This document shows, in pieces, positions 38,079 through 45,866 of a stretch of DNA of 64,000 nucleotides. Origin of the DNA: Geodermatophilus obscurus (lineage in GTDB: Bacteria > Actinomycetota > Actinomycetes > Mycobacteriales > Geodermatophilaceae); NCBI RefSeq assembly GCF_900115395.1, contig NZ_FOWE01000009.1:124001-188000 (forward strand), written 5' to 3'. A model generated the notes under the pieces. The model worked only from the letters and a program-made list of their open reading frames with translations. It made no database searches and was not told the origin of the DNA. Made by a program: the position numbers and the translations under genes. Positions within the stretch are counted from its first letter, which is position 1. Every line of letters begins with the position of its first letter.

Positions 38079-39076
38079 GACCCGTCCTCTCGTGGGTGCA
38101 GCGGGATGCGCAGGCGGACGTCCGTTCCTCCGGACTCGTGGGGACCGACGGTCAGGGTCGCCCCGACGAGGAGGGCCCGTTCCCGCATCCCCCGCACACC
38201 GGCTCCCTCCTCGCTGCCGTCCACTCCCCGCCCGTCGTCCAGGACCCGCAGCACCACTGCATCCCCCGAAGAGGTCTCGGTGAGCTCGACCAGGACCCGG
38301 CGGGCACTCGCGTGCCTGGCGGCGTTCGTCAGTGCTTCCTGTGCTACCCGGTAGACGACGAGCTCGGTCTGTGGATCGAGAGGAGGGAGTGAGGTGCTGA
38401 AGCGACGCTGCACATCCGCGCCGGTGAGCCAGGCGTGCTCGTTGACCAGAGAGGTCAGAGCGCTGCACAGTCCCAGGTCGTCCAACACGCCGGGGCGGAG
38501 TCGGCGGACCACCTGGCGTACCTCGTCCAGGCTGCTGCGGGCCGCCTCCTGCACCATGACCACCTCCTCGGCGAGAGCGGGGGGAGCCCGGTCCGCCACC
38601 CCACGCAACCCGAGGAGCACGGCGGTCAGGCTCTGCCCGACCTCGTCGTGCAGCTCCCGGGCCACGCGACGCCGCTCCCCCTCCTGGGCCGCGAGCGCGC
38701 GACCGGTGCTCAGGGCACGCTCGGCCTCCAGCCGGGCGAGCATCGCGTTGAAGGTGCGGATGACGTCGGCGACCGCGCCGTTGCCCTGCTCGGGGAGGCG
38801 CTGCCCGGGTTGGAGGAGGTCGACGTCCTCCATCAGGCTCCGCAGGCGGTCGAGTGGCCCCAGGACGGCGCGCAGCAGCACCGCGTTCGCGACCAGGATC
38901 ACCGCCAGCCCCACGAGGAGCACGAGGAACTCCCCCAGTGCGACCGGGGAGGACACCGTGGCCGGGGACACGGCCAGGACAGCCACCCCCGCCGCGAAGA
39001 CCGCGGCGTTGACCAGGCAGACCCGCCAGAACAGCGAACCACCGATCCGCTGCAGCCAACGACTACGGTCTCCCAT
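38075..39076 (-). CDS. NarL-type sensor histidine kinase
   Basis: 333 aa. Two membrane helices (about 17-38 and 48-72) flank a short outer loop, then a HAMP-like region (LGPLDRLRSLMEDVDLLQPG). The HisKA_3 dimerisation helix has RRRVARELHDEVGQSL with His143, and the ATPase domain NEALTNAARHASA-type block plus DDGRGVDGSEEGAGVRGMRE. ATG at 39076 has GGAG 6 bases upstream; a longer start at 39133 lacks a ribosome site. Pairs with the following regulator. Confidence 0.9.
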   Translation of the reverse strand: MGDRSRWLQRIGGSLFWRVCLVNAAVFAAGVAVLAVSPATVSSPVALGEFLVLLVGLAVILVANAVLLRAVLGPLDRLRSLMEDVDLLQPGQRLPEQGNGAVADVIRTFNAMLARLEAERALSTGRALAAQEGERRRVARELHDEVGQSLTAVLLGLRGVADRAPPALAEEVVMVQEAARSSLDEVRQVVRRLRPGVLDDLGLCSALTSLVNEHAWLTGADVQRRFSTSLPPLDPQTELVVYRVAQEALTNAARHASARRVLVELTETSSGDAVVLRVLDDGRGVDGSEEGAGVRGMRERALLVGATLTVGPHESGGTDVRLRIPLHPREDGS

Positions 39077-39379
39077 CACCCACTCCGCCCGGTCGGGATC
39101 GGCACGTCCCCGACGAACACGAGCCTGATCCACGGCCGACGGCCGGTCCAGCGAACCGCGTCAAGATGGGGCCGGGACCCCATCCGGCCGGCTCACCTGC
39201 GACCGCGGGGCATGCGGGCCCGATGTCGAGCGCCCTGCGGTCCCACCGTGCCCGTACACGGTGTCTGGCCCGGTCACGGGCGCGACACCGTGGCTCTGGA
39301 GGGGCCGGCTGCAGGGATCCGGCAACGCGGAGGTGCACACGTCGTCCCGCCGCGGGCGTACCCCCGTGCCGGGATCGTC

Positions 39380-39389
39380 CCTACCGTCC
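39380..39389 (+). promoter_or_regulatory. CCTACCGTCC promoter motif
   Basis: The same 10-mer as in the STAS 1 and 2 promoters, here on the plus strand about 73 bases upstream of the lipoprotein start. No flanking dyad. Confidence 0.4.
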
Positions 39390-39461
39390 GGCTCGGGGAC
39401 CAGTCAGGACGTCGGCTCCGCGCGTCATGCGGAGCCGGGCACGCGGGGCGGTGATGCCGGG

Positions 39462-40223
39462 GTGACACGACACGCGCGACGTTCGACGGCGGTGGCACGA
39501 AGCGAGTGCCGCTGCCCCGACGGCCGGGATCCCGCACCGTTCACGCAGGCGCAGGCGCAGGCGCGGGCGCCGGGTCGCGGCACTGCTCCGCGGTCCGCAG
39601 CCGCCGTCCTCCTGGTCCTGTCGTCGCTGTTCCTCGCCGGCTGCAGCGCCGGTCAGGTCGCCCAGACCGCGACGCAGGAGCGTGACAGGACCGGTGGGAC
39701 CGGCCAGGTGGGAGACCTCACCATCCGTGCCGTGCAGCTCGCCCACCCGACCGGCGTCGCCCACGAGGCGGGCGACGAGGTGGAGCTGACGATGGCGATC
39801 GTGAACAGCGGGACCGTCGACGACCGTCTGGTCGGGGTCTCCGGTCCCGACTTCGGCGGCGCCGCGGTCGGCGATCCCCCCGTGGCCGCGGCCACGACTG
39901 CGGATCCGAGCTCCTCCGACCCCGACGACGCCCTGGCCCACCGCACCCAGCCGGCGGCGGACAGGACCGCCGTGGACGTCCTCCTCCCCGCGCGCGAGGC
40001 CGTCCTCATCGGCACCGACGCACCGGTCGTCGTGTTGTCCGAGCTGGACCGCCGCATCGACGCGGCGCACTCGGTGGCGCTGACCCTGACGTTCGCCCGG
40101 GCCGGTGAGACCACCGTGCTGGCCGTCGTGGCACCGCCGTCCGACGTCCGGCCCCGTGGCCCCCTCCACGACTTCCACGGCCCCGACTTCCACGGCCCCG
40201 ACTCGCACGACCCCGACTCCTGA
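39462..40223 (+). CDS. Lipoprotein related to PCu(A)C copper chaperones
   Basis: 253 aa from the GTG at 39462. A long basic head leads to a lipobox (LSSLFLAGC). The domain (about 75-235) has the PCu(A)C/DUF461-like pattern: GDEVELTMAIVNSGTVDDRL, LIGTDAPVVVLSELDRRI, VALTLTFARAGETTVLAVV. The usual Met/His copper ligands are not seen in the domain. The tail is instead built of His/Asp units (DFHGPDFHGPDSHDPDS), which could bind metal. Start choice is tentative. Confidence 0.65.
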   Translation: MTRHARRSTAVARSECRCPDGRDPAPFTQAQAQARAPGRGTAPRSAAAVLLVLSSLFLAGCSAGQVAQTATQERDRTGGTGQVGDLTIRAVQLAHPTGVAHEAGDEVELTMAIVNSGTVDDRLVGVSGPDFGGAAVGDPPVAAATTADPSSSDPDDALAHRTQPAADRTAVDVLLPAREAVLIGTDAPVVVLSELDRRIDAAHSVALTLTFARAGETTVLAVVAPPSDVRPRGPLHDFHGPDFHGPDSHDPDS

Positions 40224-40419
40224 GGCGACGAGCCGCGCCGTGTGAGGCAGGCCGGGGCGACGCGGGCCGGGGTGGGGCGACCCCTCCTGGCGGCTCTGCT
40301 CCCCCGGACGACCCGGCCCTTCGGGCGGAGCGTGGCGGTGCGGCACGCGGCCTCGACGACCGGGCAGCGGCCGCGGGCCACCACGCCGCTGCGCACCGTC
40401 GGCAAGGTGGCCGGTGGGT

Positions 40420-40470
40420 TGTTCGCCGACCGCCGTCCTGCCCCGGCGCCCGTGCCCGTCCTTAGCGTCC
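40420..40470 (+). promoter_or_regulatory. Promoter-like block of the eRF1-like operon
   Basis: TTCGCCGACCG ... CCCCGGCG ... CTTAGCGTCC, the counterpart of 28046-28096. About 68 bases before the gene start. Confidence 0.45.
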
Positions 40471-40537
40471 GCTCTGCAGCCGCAGGCCGGCGGGACCGGC
40501 CGCGGGGCGTCGACGTCCGACCCGTCAGGAGGCCAGG

Positions 40538-41662
40538 ATGACCACCTTCACGCCGAGATCCCCGGACCACGCGACCCGACCACCGGCTCCGTGGCAGCCG
40601 ACGACCCAGGTGCACGAGTTGGCGCAGGCGGGACCGGTGGCGTCGGTCTACCTCGGGACGCGCACCGGCGTCCGTGACGGCGCCGACCAGGTGCTGACGA
40701 GGTGGCAGGTGTTGCGCCGCCGGCTGCGGGACGAGGGCGCACCGGAGGCGATGCTGGCGGCGCTCGACGAGTGCATGCACCGGGCGCCGCTGCGCGGACA
40801 GACGATGGCCGCCTTCGCCGACGCCGACGGCCGCAGCCACCTCGACCACCTCCCGTGCTCGGTGGAGGAGGAAGCCACCCTCGGTCCGTTCCCGCACCTG
40901 TCTCCCCTGCTCACCGCACGACACCGGGAGGTGCCGGTGGTGGTCGTCGTGAGCACCGGTCGGCCGGGCGCGGATCTGCTCCTCGTCGAACCCGGAGCCC
41001 CGGACCTCGTCTGCCAGGTCGTCGGCGAGGACCTCCTGGTCGGAGGGCCTGCCCCCGTCAGCCCGAACCGGCGACTGGCCCGCGCCGAGCAGCAGTGGAG
41101 GGCCGACGCCCGGGCCGTCGGCGAGGCGCTGACCTGGCTGGTGGGCTGCAGCGGGGCCCGGCTCGTCCTCATCGGCGGCCATGCCGGCACCCTGGACCTC
41201 CTCCGCCCACGGCTCGAGCCCCGCATCCGGGCCCTGCTCGTCGGCGTCCGGGGCCCCTCCGACCCTGGCTCGCTGGCCGCCCGGGCACGGCTCATGGCCG
41301 CAGACGTCGCCGCGCTGGAGGAGGCCGCGGTCGTCGAGGAACTGCTCGCCGCGCTCCCCGGTGGCCGCGCCTGCGTCGGGTCGGTAGCGACGCTGCAGGC
41401 CGTCGTGCACGGGCAGGCCGAGGAGGTGCTCGTCGCACCGGCGCAGGCGGACCGCCACTGGGTGCGACAGCTGGTGCCCGACGGTGCCGGTGCCACCGGT
41501 CGTCCCGCCCGCCTGTCCGACGTCCTCGTGCACGCCGCGTGCACCACGTCCACCACCGTGCGGACCATCCGGGACGGCCGGCGACTCACGGCAGGCGTGG
41601 GCGCCGTCCTGCGCGACTCGGCCAGCGTCCCCCGGACCTCCAGGAAGCGAGTCCTGTCATGA
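40538..41662 (+). CDS. Bacterial eRF1/Vms1-like protein (Rv2629-type)
   Basis: 374 aa. The pattern fits the actinobacterial eRF1-like family (Rv2629 relatives): an N-terminal domain with GPVASVYLGTRTGVRDGADQ, a middle domain with VVVVVSTGRPGADLLLVEPG, and a C-terminal RNase-H-like/L7Ae-like part, GCSGARLVLIGGHAGTLDLL and GSVATLQAVVHGQAEEVLVA. No GGQ motif is visible. In Mycobacterium tuberculosis Rv2629 belongs to the dormancy (DosR) regulon. Perfect AGGAGG 6 bases before the ATG. Coupled (ATGA) to the HPF-like gene. Confidence 0.65.
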   Translation: MTTFTPRSPDHATRPPAPWQPTTQVHELAQAGPVASVYLGTRTGVRDGADQVLTRWQVLRRRLRDEGAPEAMLAALDECMHRAPLRGQTMAAFADADGRSHLDHLPCSVEEEATLGPFPHLSPLLTARHREVPVVVVVSTGRPGADLLLVEPGAPDLVCQVVGEDLLVGGPAPVSPNRRLARAEQQWRADARAVGEALTWLVGCSGARLVLIGGHAGTLDLLRPRLEPRIRALLVGVRGPSDPGSLAARARLMAADVAALEEAAVVEELLAALPGGRACVGSVATLQAVVHGQAEEVLVAPAQADRHWVRQLVPDGAGATGRPARLSDVLVHAACTTSTTVRTIRDGRRLTAGVGAVLRDSASVPRTSRKRVLS

Positions 41663-42129
41663 ACTCCCCCGACCCCGCCCGACCTGCCCGCGGGGACGCC
41701 CGGACCAGGGCCACCGAGCCGGCCACCGTCGTCGACTCGCTGCGCCTCGCCGCCGGCCTGACCCAGCAGGAGCGCCTCGTCCTCGTCCGCATGCTGGCGC
41801 GCCTGGACGCACAGTTGGCCCGCTACCCGGCGGGCCGCGTCGAGCTCGAGGTCTCCCTCAAGGACCGCGGCTCACCGGGCCAGCGCCTCACCCTCGAGTG
41901 CTGGATCCCCGGGCGGCCTCGTCTGGTGGCCAGCTCGGCGCAGCGCCACCTCGACGACGCGGTCAGGAAGGTGTGCGAGGGGCTGCGCCGGCAGCTCGAC
42001 GACACGGCCACGCGCCGTGAGCCGCGCAACAACCGGCTGCTGCGGCGCAGGCCGCCCGCTGCACCGATCGATGCCCCCGGCGCCACGGACGGCTCCCCCG
42101 TCCCCACGGCCGAGGGGCGGGTCCGGTGA
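41659..42129 (+). CDS. HPF/RaiA-like ribosome-binding protein 2
   Basis: 156 aa. Paralogue of 28245: VDSLRLAAGLTQQERLVLVR, LDAQLARYPAGRVELEVSLK, SPGQRLTLECWIPGRPRLVA and LRRQLDDTATRREPRNNRLL. The second half matches the first copy almost position for position, ending in a Pro-rich tail. ATG overlaps the eRF1-like stop, and its stop overlaps the next start, so translation of a release-factor-like protein and a ribosome-binding protein is linked. Confidence 0.62.
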   Translation: MNSPDPARPARGDARTRATEPATVVDSLRLAAGLTQQERLVLVRMLARLDAQLARYPAGRVELEVSLKDRGSPGQRLTLECWIPGRPRLVASSAQRHLDDAVRKVCEGLRRQLDDTATRREPRNNRLLRRRPPAAPIDAPGATDGSPVPTAEGRVR

Positions 42130-42410
42130 TCGCGATGTACGGCGCTCCGGTCCGTCGGCTGGGGCGCTTCCTCCTCCGTCTGGGCAGGGCGGCGGTCGGA
42201 ACGTCCTACGTGGCCGTGGCGCTGATCGGCACGCTGTACACCGGCCCGCAGGGCCTCCTCGTCGCCCTCGGCTTCGGTGCCGTCGGCTGGGCCGTGGCCC
42301 GGTCGGTCGGGTGCCTGGTCGACTCGGTCAGAGACCGGGTCGACGGCGCCGCTCCTCCCCTCTCCAGCGGCCTGCCGGTGGCGACCGGAGCCGCTCTGTT
42401 CGCATCGTGA
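42126..42410 (+). pseudogene. Truncated membrane protein of the EWR family, copy 2
   Basis: 94 aa. AVGTSYVAVALIGTLYTGPQ matches the first helix of the 28775 product, but the frame ends at ATGAALFAS where the full-length protein continues. A neighbouring frame (IVRALGRPSGDLTAA) resembles the next segment, pointing to a frameshift. The C-terminal EWR/RRDP domain is missing. Confidence 0.6.
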
Positions 42411-42578
42411 GGGCACTCGGCAGGCCGTCGGGTGACCTGACCGCAGCGGCAACCTGGCCGCCCACCTGACCCGCGCTGTCGTGGCTCCGGTGCTGGTGCC
42501 CGATGCCGTCGGCGTGACCACGGTCGCTGCCATCCCGCAGAGCGATCGACCTTGCGCTGGACCAGCCAGTGCGCGACC

Positions 42579-42995
42579 TCACCGGCGCAGCGGTGGTCGC
42601 AGCGCGGGTCGACGGCGGTGGGGGTGTGCCCGCGGACGACGGTCCCGGGGTCGCGCCGGTGCCGGGTCCGGCGCGGACGGTTCGTCAGCATCGGTCACAC
42701 CGAGGAGGCGGAGCAGCCGCTGGACCTGTGATGACGTACGTCGGATCACCACACCGTCGCGCAGGAGCGGTGCCAGTCCGTGGGTGTCGACGTACGGGAC
42801 GCCGGTCAGGTCGACGGCCACCGGCCGGCCGTAGACGGTCTCGACGTGATCCACCATGGCGGCGACCAGGGGCGCACAGCCGTGGTCCAGTTCACCGTCG
42901 ATCTGCAGGACCGGCCAGGTCCCCCCGCACCGGACGGTCACCTCGAGGTCCCATCCCGACGCGCCGGTGGTCTCATCCGCGTTCCGGTAGCCCAT
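42579..42995 (-). CDS. STAS-domain protein 3
   Basis: 138 aa from the ATG at 42995, chosen by comparison with the other two STAS promoters; an upstream ATG at 43025 would remove the promoter. The domain has WPVLQIDGELDHGCAPLVAA, VAVDLTGVPYVDTHGLAPLL and RTSSQVQRLLRLLGV. The phospho-acceptor Ser of copies 1 and 2 is replaced by Thr (YVDTHGL). The C-terminal tail is strongly basic and low-complexity. The gene is convergent with the truncated membrane protein. Confidence 0.8.
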   Translation of the reverse strand: MGYRNADETTGASGWDLEVTVRCGGTWPVLQIDGELDHGCAPLVAAMVDHVETVYGRPVAVDLTGVPYVDTHGLAPLLRDGVVIRRTSSQVQRLLRLLGVTDADEPSAPDPAPARPRDRRPRAHPHRRRPALRPPLRR

Positions 42996-43015
42996 GCCGG
43001 GAAGGTAGGCAGGCC
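42996..43015 (-). promoter_or_regulatory. Promoter-like block, STAS gene 3
   Basis: Minus strand reads TGCC-TACCTTCCC-GGCA overlapping the ATG. Same layout as STAS 1 and 2 but with a shorter, 4-bp dyad. Confidence 0.45.
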
Positions 43016-43508
43016 GCCCGGCCACGGCCCACCGCCGGAACCGGACGGGAGTCCCACCGCTTGGCTGCCTGGACCCTGCAGATACACATCGAACCGGCCG
43101 CTGCGGATATGCAGCCCCGCTCGCTCACCGTCTGTGTGCCGCCACCTGGCGGCATGCGTGTGGGCAGCGTGAATCACGGGACGCGGCGAAGGGGTGGTGG
43201 TCGGCGGCCGGGCCGGGCGGAGGGGACACACCGAGCGCGTCGATTCGTCGCCGAGCAGCCCGGTGTCCCGCTCGCACCGCTCCTCGAGGCGATCAAGTCA
43301 GGTCCCTGCCACTCGGCCCGGCTTCCGGTTCCCGGCAACATCCGCGGCCGGCGAGGTTCCGAACCCGTCCCTCAACGCAGCTCGGCCCCGGACGTACGGT
43401 CGACCGCCTGCCCACGCTGACGCCGTCAGGAGGTCGGATGCCATCGCGTCCCCGGCGCTCGCTGCAGCGCTGCCCTCACCGCGCCCCTCCCCTCGACCGG
43501 CCGCCGAC
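43016..43508. other. Regulatory stretch before membrane protein 3
   Basis: No gene recognised. Bases about 43305-43450 match the orphan block at 19031-19165 (CCCGGCAAC, GTACGGTCG, CGTCAGGAGGTCGG). GTACGGT may hold a -10 element. Confidence 0.45.
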
Positions 43509-44228
43509 GTGAGCAGTTCGCACGGACGCCCCGGCTGGACGACCGGTGCGGGGCACGGCTCGTCGGGGGTCCTGCTGGCCCTGAACCGCGTGGTCACCCG
43601 GGTACTGGCCACGGTCTTCGTGCTGGTGGCGCTGCTCGGCGTGCTGGTCGCCGGGACACCGCTGCTGCTCATCGCTGTGCTCGTCGGCGGGGCGGGGGGC
43701 GCCTGGCTCGCCCAGCTCGTCCACTGGGCCTTCGAGCCGGGAGGGAGAGCACCGTTGCAGACCCGCCTGACCGTGGGTGCCGCGACCGGCTTGTTCTTCC
43801 CGTTCATCAGTGGGACGGAGGTCCTGGGCGAGCGCGGGAGCCAGCTGTCCGTGGTCGTCATCCTGCTGACCACCCTCATCGGCATCAACTGGGTCGCTCA
43901 GGTCTCCCGCCAGGTCGTCCCCACGGTCGCGCCCTCACGGGAGTCACGGGATCCCGGCCAGTCCTCGCTGCGGCCACTGCTCCAGCAGCTGCCGCTCGAC
44001 GACCTACTGGACGAGTGGCGGTGCACCGGCGAGGGGCTGCCCATCGACGGATCCTCCTCGGTCCAGGCGCGGGAGTTGCTGCTCGAGGAGATCCAGCGTC
44101 GGGACCCGGGGGGTTTCCGGCGCTGGCTCGGCGAGGGGCTCGGCAAGGACCCGAGGCCCTTCATCCGGAACGCCGACCCCGCTCTGCCGACGGCGGAGCC
44201 ACCCGAGGAGCCGACCTCGGAGCGCTGA
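43509..44228 (+). CDS. Membrane protein with C-terminal EWR/RRDPxGF domain, copy 3
   Basis: 239 aa. Four helices (VLATVFVLVALLGVLVAG, LLLIAVLVGGAGGAWLA, GAATGLFFPFISGTEVLG, VVVILLTTLIGINWVA), then a tail with LDDLLDEWRCTGEGL and LLLEEIQRRDPGGFRRWLGE. Matches copy 1 in plan and tail motif. GTG at 43509 is the first start that leads directly into the helices; the frame is open further upstream but without a ribosome site. Standalone gene followed by an integrase scar. Confidence 0.7.
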   Translation: MSSSHGRPGWTTGAGHGSSGVLLALNRVVTRVLATVFVLVALLGVLVAGTPLLLIAVLVGGAGGAWLAQLVHWAFEPGGRAPLQTRLTVGAATGLFFPFISGTEVLGERGSQLSVVVILLTTLIGINWVAQVSRQVVPTVAPSRESRDPGQSSLRPLLQQLPLDDLLDEWRCTGEGLPIDGSSSVQARELLLEEIQRRDPGGFRRWLGEGLGKDPRPFIRNADPALPTAEPPEEPTSER

Positions 44229-44289
44229 GGACCGCCGGTCCGATCCAGCGCCATCTGCACCGGCGGACGCCACGAGGCGTCGCTGCAGA

Positions 44290-44505
44290 AGGGCACGCGA
44301 CCGTCCCGCCAGCGTGATGTCGAGCCACGGTGTCCTGCTCGAGGTGGTGTCCGAGATCCTCGGCCGCTCGTCGATCGCCATCACCGGCGACGTCTGGGGC
44401 ACGTCGCACCCGACGTCTCGCGCGAGGCGATGGACGTCCTCGGTGCCGCCTTCGGCGAGTGGGGGTGGCCTCATGGTGGTCAAGAAGGTGGTCAACGCCC
44501 TCGGG
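44290..44505 (+). pseudogene. Tyrosine integrase, C-terminal remnant
   Basis: ASVMSSHGVLLEVVSEILGR followed by SSIAITGDVWG is the region around the catalytic His/Tyr of a tyrosine recombinase. The catalytic tyrosine is mutated or shifted (DVWGTSHPTS for the usual DVYGH). A frameshift then joins a second frame reading REAMDVLGAAFGEW. No intact recombinase remains. Confidence 0.75.
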
Positions 44506-44559
44506 AAGCAGTCAGGGGCTGCCCGACTCCCGTCGAAACGCCCCCTGACCTGCGGTGTC

Positions 44560-44602
44560 CTACTGTCGGGCTGACCGGATCCGGACCTGCAACCCCTTGA
44601 CC
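44560..44602 (-). repeat. tRNA 3'-end-like fragment (possible attachment remnant)
   Basis: On the minus strand GGGGTTGCAGGTCCGGATCC resembles a T-arm (GCAGG-TTCGAAT-CCTGC) with changes, followed by an acceptor-like TCAGCCCGACA. It directly follows the integrase remnant, as expected for an attachment site. No anticodon arm is present. Confidence 0.35.
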
Positions 44603-44617
44603 CCACAGAATGGCGGT

Positions 44618-45334
44618 ATGGCACCGGAGGCCCACTATGTCGCGCTCGGCGACTCCATCTCGATCGACGACTATTCGGGTGGCCCCGGCCGGGGCGGGGC
44701 GAGCCTCCTGCACCGCAACCGCGACGACGACTTCGCCGAGTGGCGCGGCCGCGATCTCCTCACCGTCGACCCCGACACGACGTTCTCGCTGCTGGCCACG
44801 GACGGCGCGACGACGCGGAGCCTGCTCGAAGTCCAGCTGCCACGGCTGGCCGCGCTCACGCGCCGGCCGACGATCGTCACCGTCACCATCGGTGGGAACG
44901 ACCTGCTCGGCGCGTTCGGGGACACCTCCGCGGCGCGCAAGGTGATCCTGCGGGTGCGCAACGCCGTGGCCAGCGCCCTGCCCGTGATCGACGAGCTGCT
45001 CGCGCCGGGCGGGCGGATCGTCCTCGGCACCGTCTACGACCCCAGCGACGGCACCGGGGACGCCGCCCGACTCGGGCTCCCGCCCTGGGACGACGCCGTC
45101 GCGGTTATCGCCGAGCTCAACGCGTCGCTCCGCAGCGTCGCCGGAGAGCACGGCGCGACGGTTGCCGAGATCGCCGAGCGCTTCGCCGGCCACGGGCTCC
45201 TCGCGGGGGACCCGACGCGGCCGGAGGCGCGGCCGGCCGAGCGGGCGCTGTGGTTCTGCCACCTGATCGAGCCGAATGCGTGGGGCGCCGGCGGCGTCCG
45301 TGCGGCCTTCTGGGACGCCATCCACGACAACTGA
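44618..45334 (+). CDS. SGNH/GDSL hydrolase-like protein
   Basis: 238 aa, no signal peptide. Block I YVALGDSISIDDYSGG has the nucleophile Ser. Block III VTIGGNDLLGAFGD has the Gly-Asn. The final block is CHLIEPNAWGAGG, where the canonical Asp-x-x-His is replaced by a His-Leu-Ile-Glu order, so the catalytic acid-base pair should be checked. The ATG at 44618 was chosen since upstream codons run into the tRNA-like fragment. Confidence 0.8.
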   Translation: MAPEAHYVALGDSISIDDYSGGPGRGGASLLHRNRDDDFAEWRGRDLLTVDPDTTFSLLATDGATTRSLLEVQLPRLAALTRRPTIVTVTIGGNDLLGAFGDTSAARKVILRVRNAVASALPVIDELLAPGGRIVLGTVYDPSDGTGDAARLGLPPWDDAVAVIAELNASLRSVAGEHGATVAEIAERFAGHGLLAGDPTRPEARPAERALWFCHLIEPNAWGAGGVRAAFWDAIHDN

Positions 45335-45866
45335 GGGAGCCCACACCTCCTCGACCATGCGTCTCCCGTTCGGACGGAGTGGGCCACCCCAGACGGCTCC
45401 TCGTCCACGTCCATCCACCCGTCACAGTGGGACCGCGCACGCGCCGGCTGACCTGTCCGCCGCGCCCACGGACTCGCAGCAGGACGCGCTCGCCGGCGGG
45501 CTGGAGGATTGCCAGAGATCTCGCCACCTGTACCGCTTGAGCCTGCCCGGACACTCGACCCAGCACCGCCGCACATCGGACAGCACCCCGCCCCCGCACA
45601 CCGCCCGCCGACCGGTCAGAGCCCTCTCGGCCGTCACGGGGACTTCGAGATCGCGAGGTATCACACCTCTTGTATCTGCGGATCCTCCAACTCGTCGGAC
45701 GGGTTCCTGGAGGTCGTCCCGGACGCTGAGCGCATGGCAGTCGGAAGGAGCGCCAGCTACCGAGCTCGCCGGCGTGCGGCCGAACGGCGACGGCGGGAGC
45801 AGACCGCGCGGCGAGACGCCACTGACCAGTCCGCGGAAGTCGACGTAGCGGCGCCCAGGTCGTCTC
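45335..45866. other. Gene-poor stretch with possible excisionase scar
   Basis: No intact gene. Around 45700-45790 the plus strand reads FLEVVPDAERMAVGRSASYR, similar to the helix-turn-helix of excisionase/AlpA proteins (VPEAAERLGVGRS...YR), without a proper start or end. Confidence 0.35.

Noticed and set aside
39427-39465. ATG at 39427 as lipoprotein start
   Set aside because: It is in another frame and reaches a stop after 12 codons.
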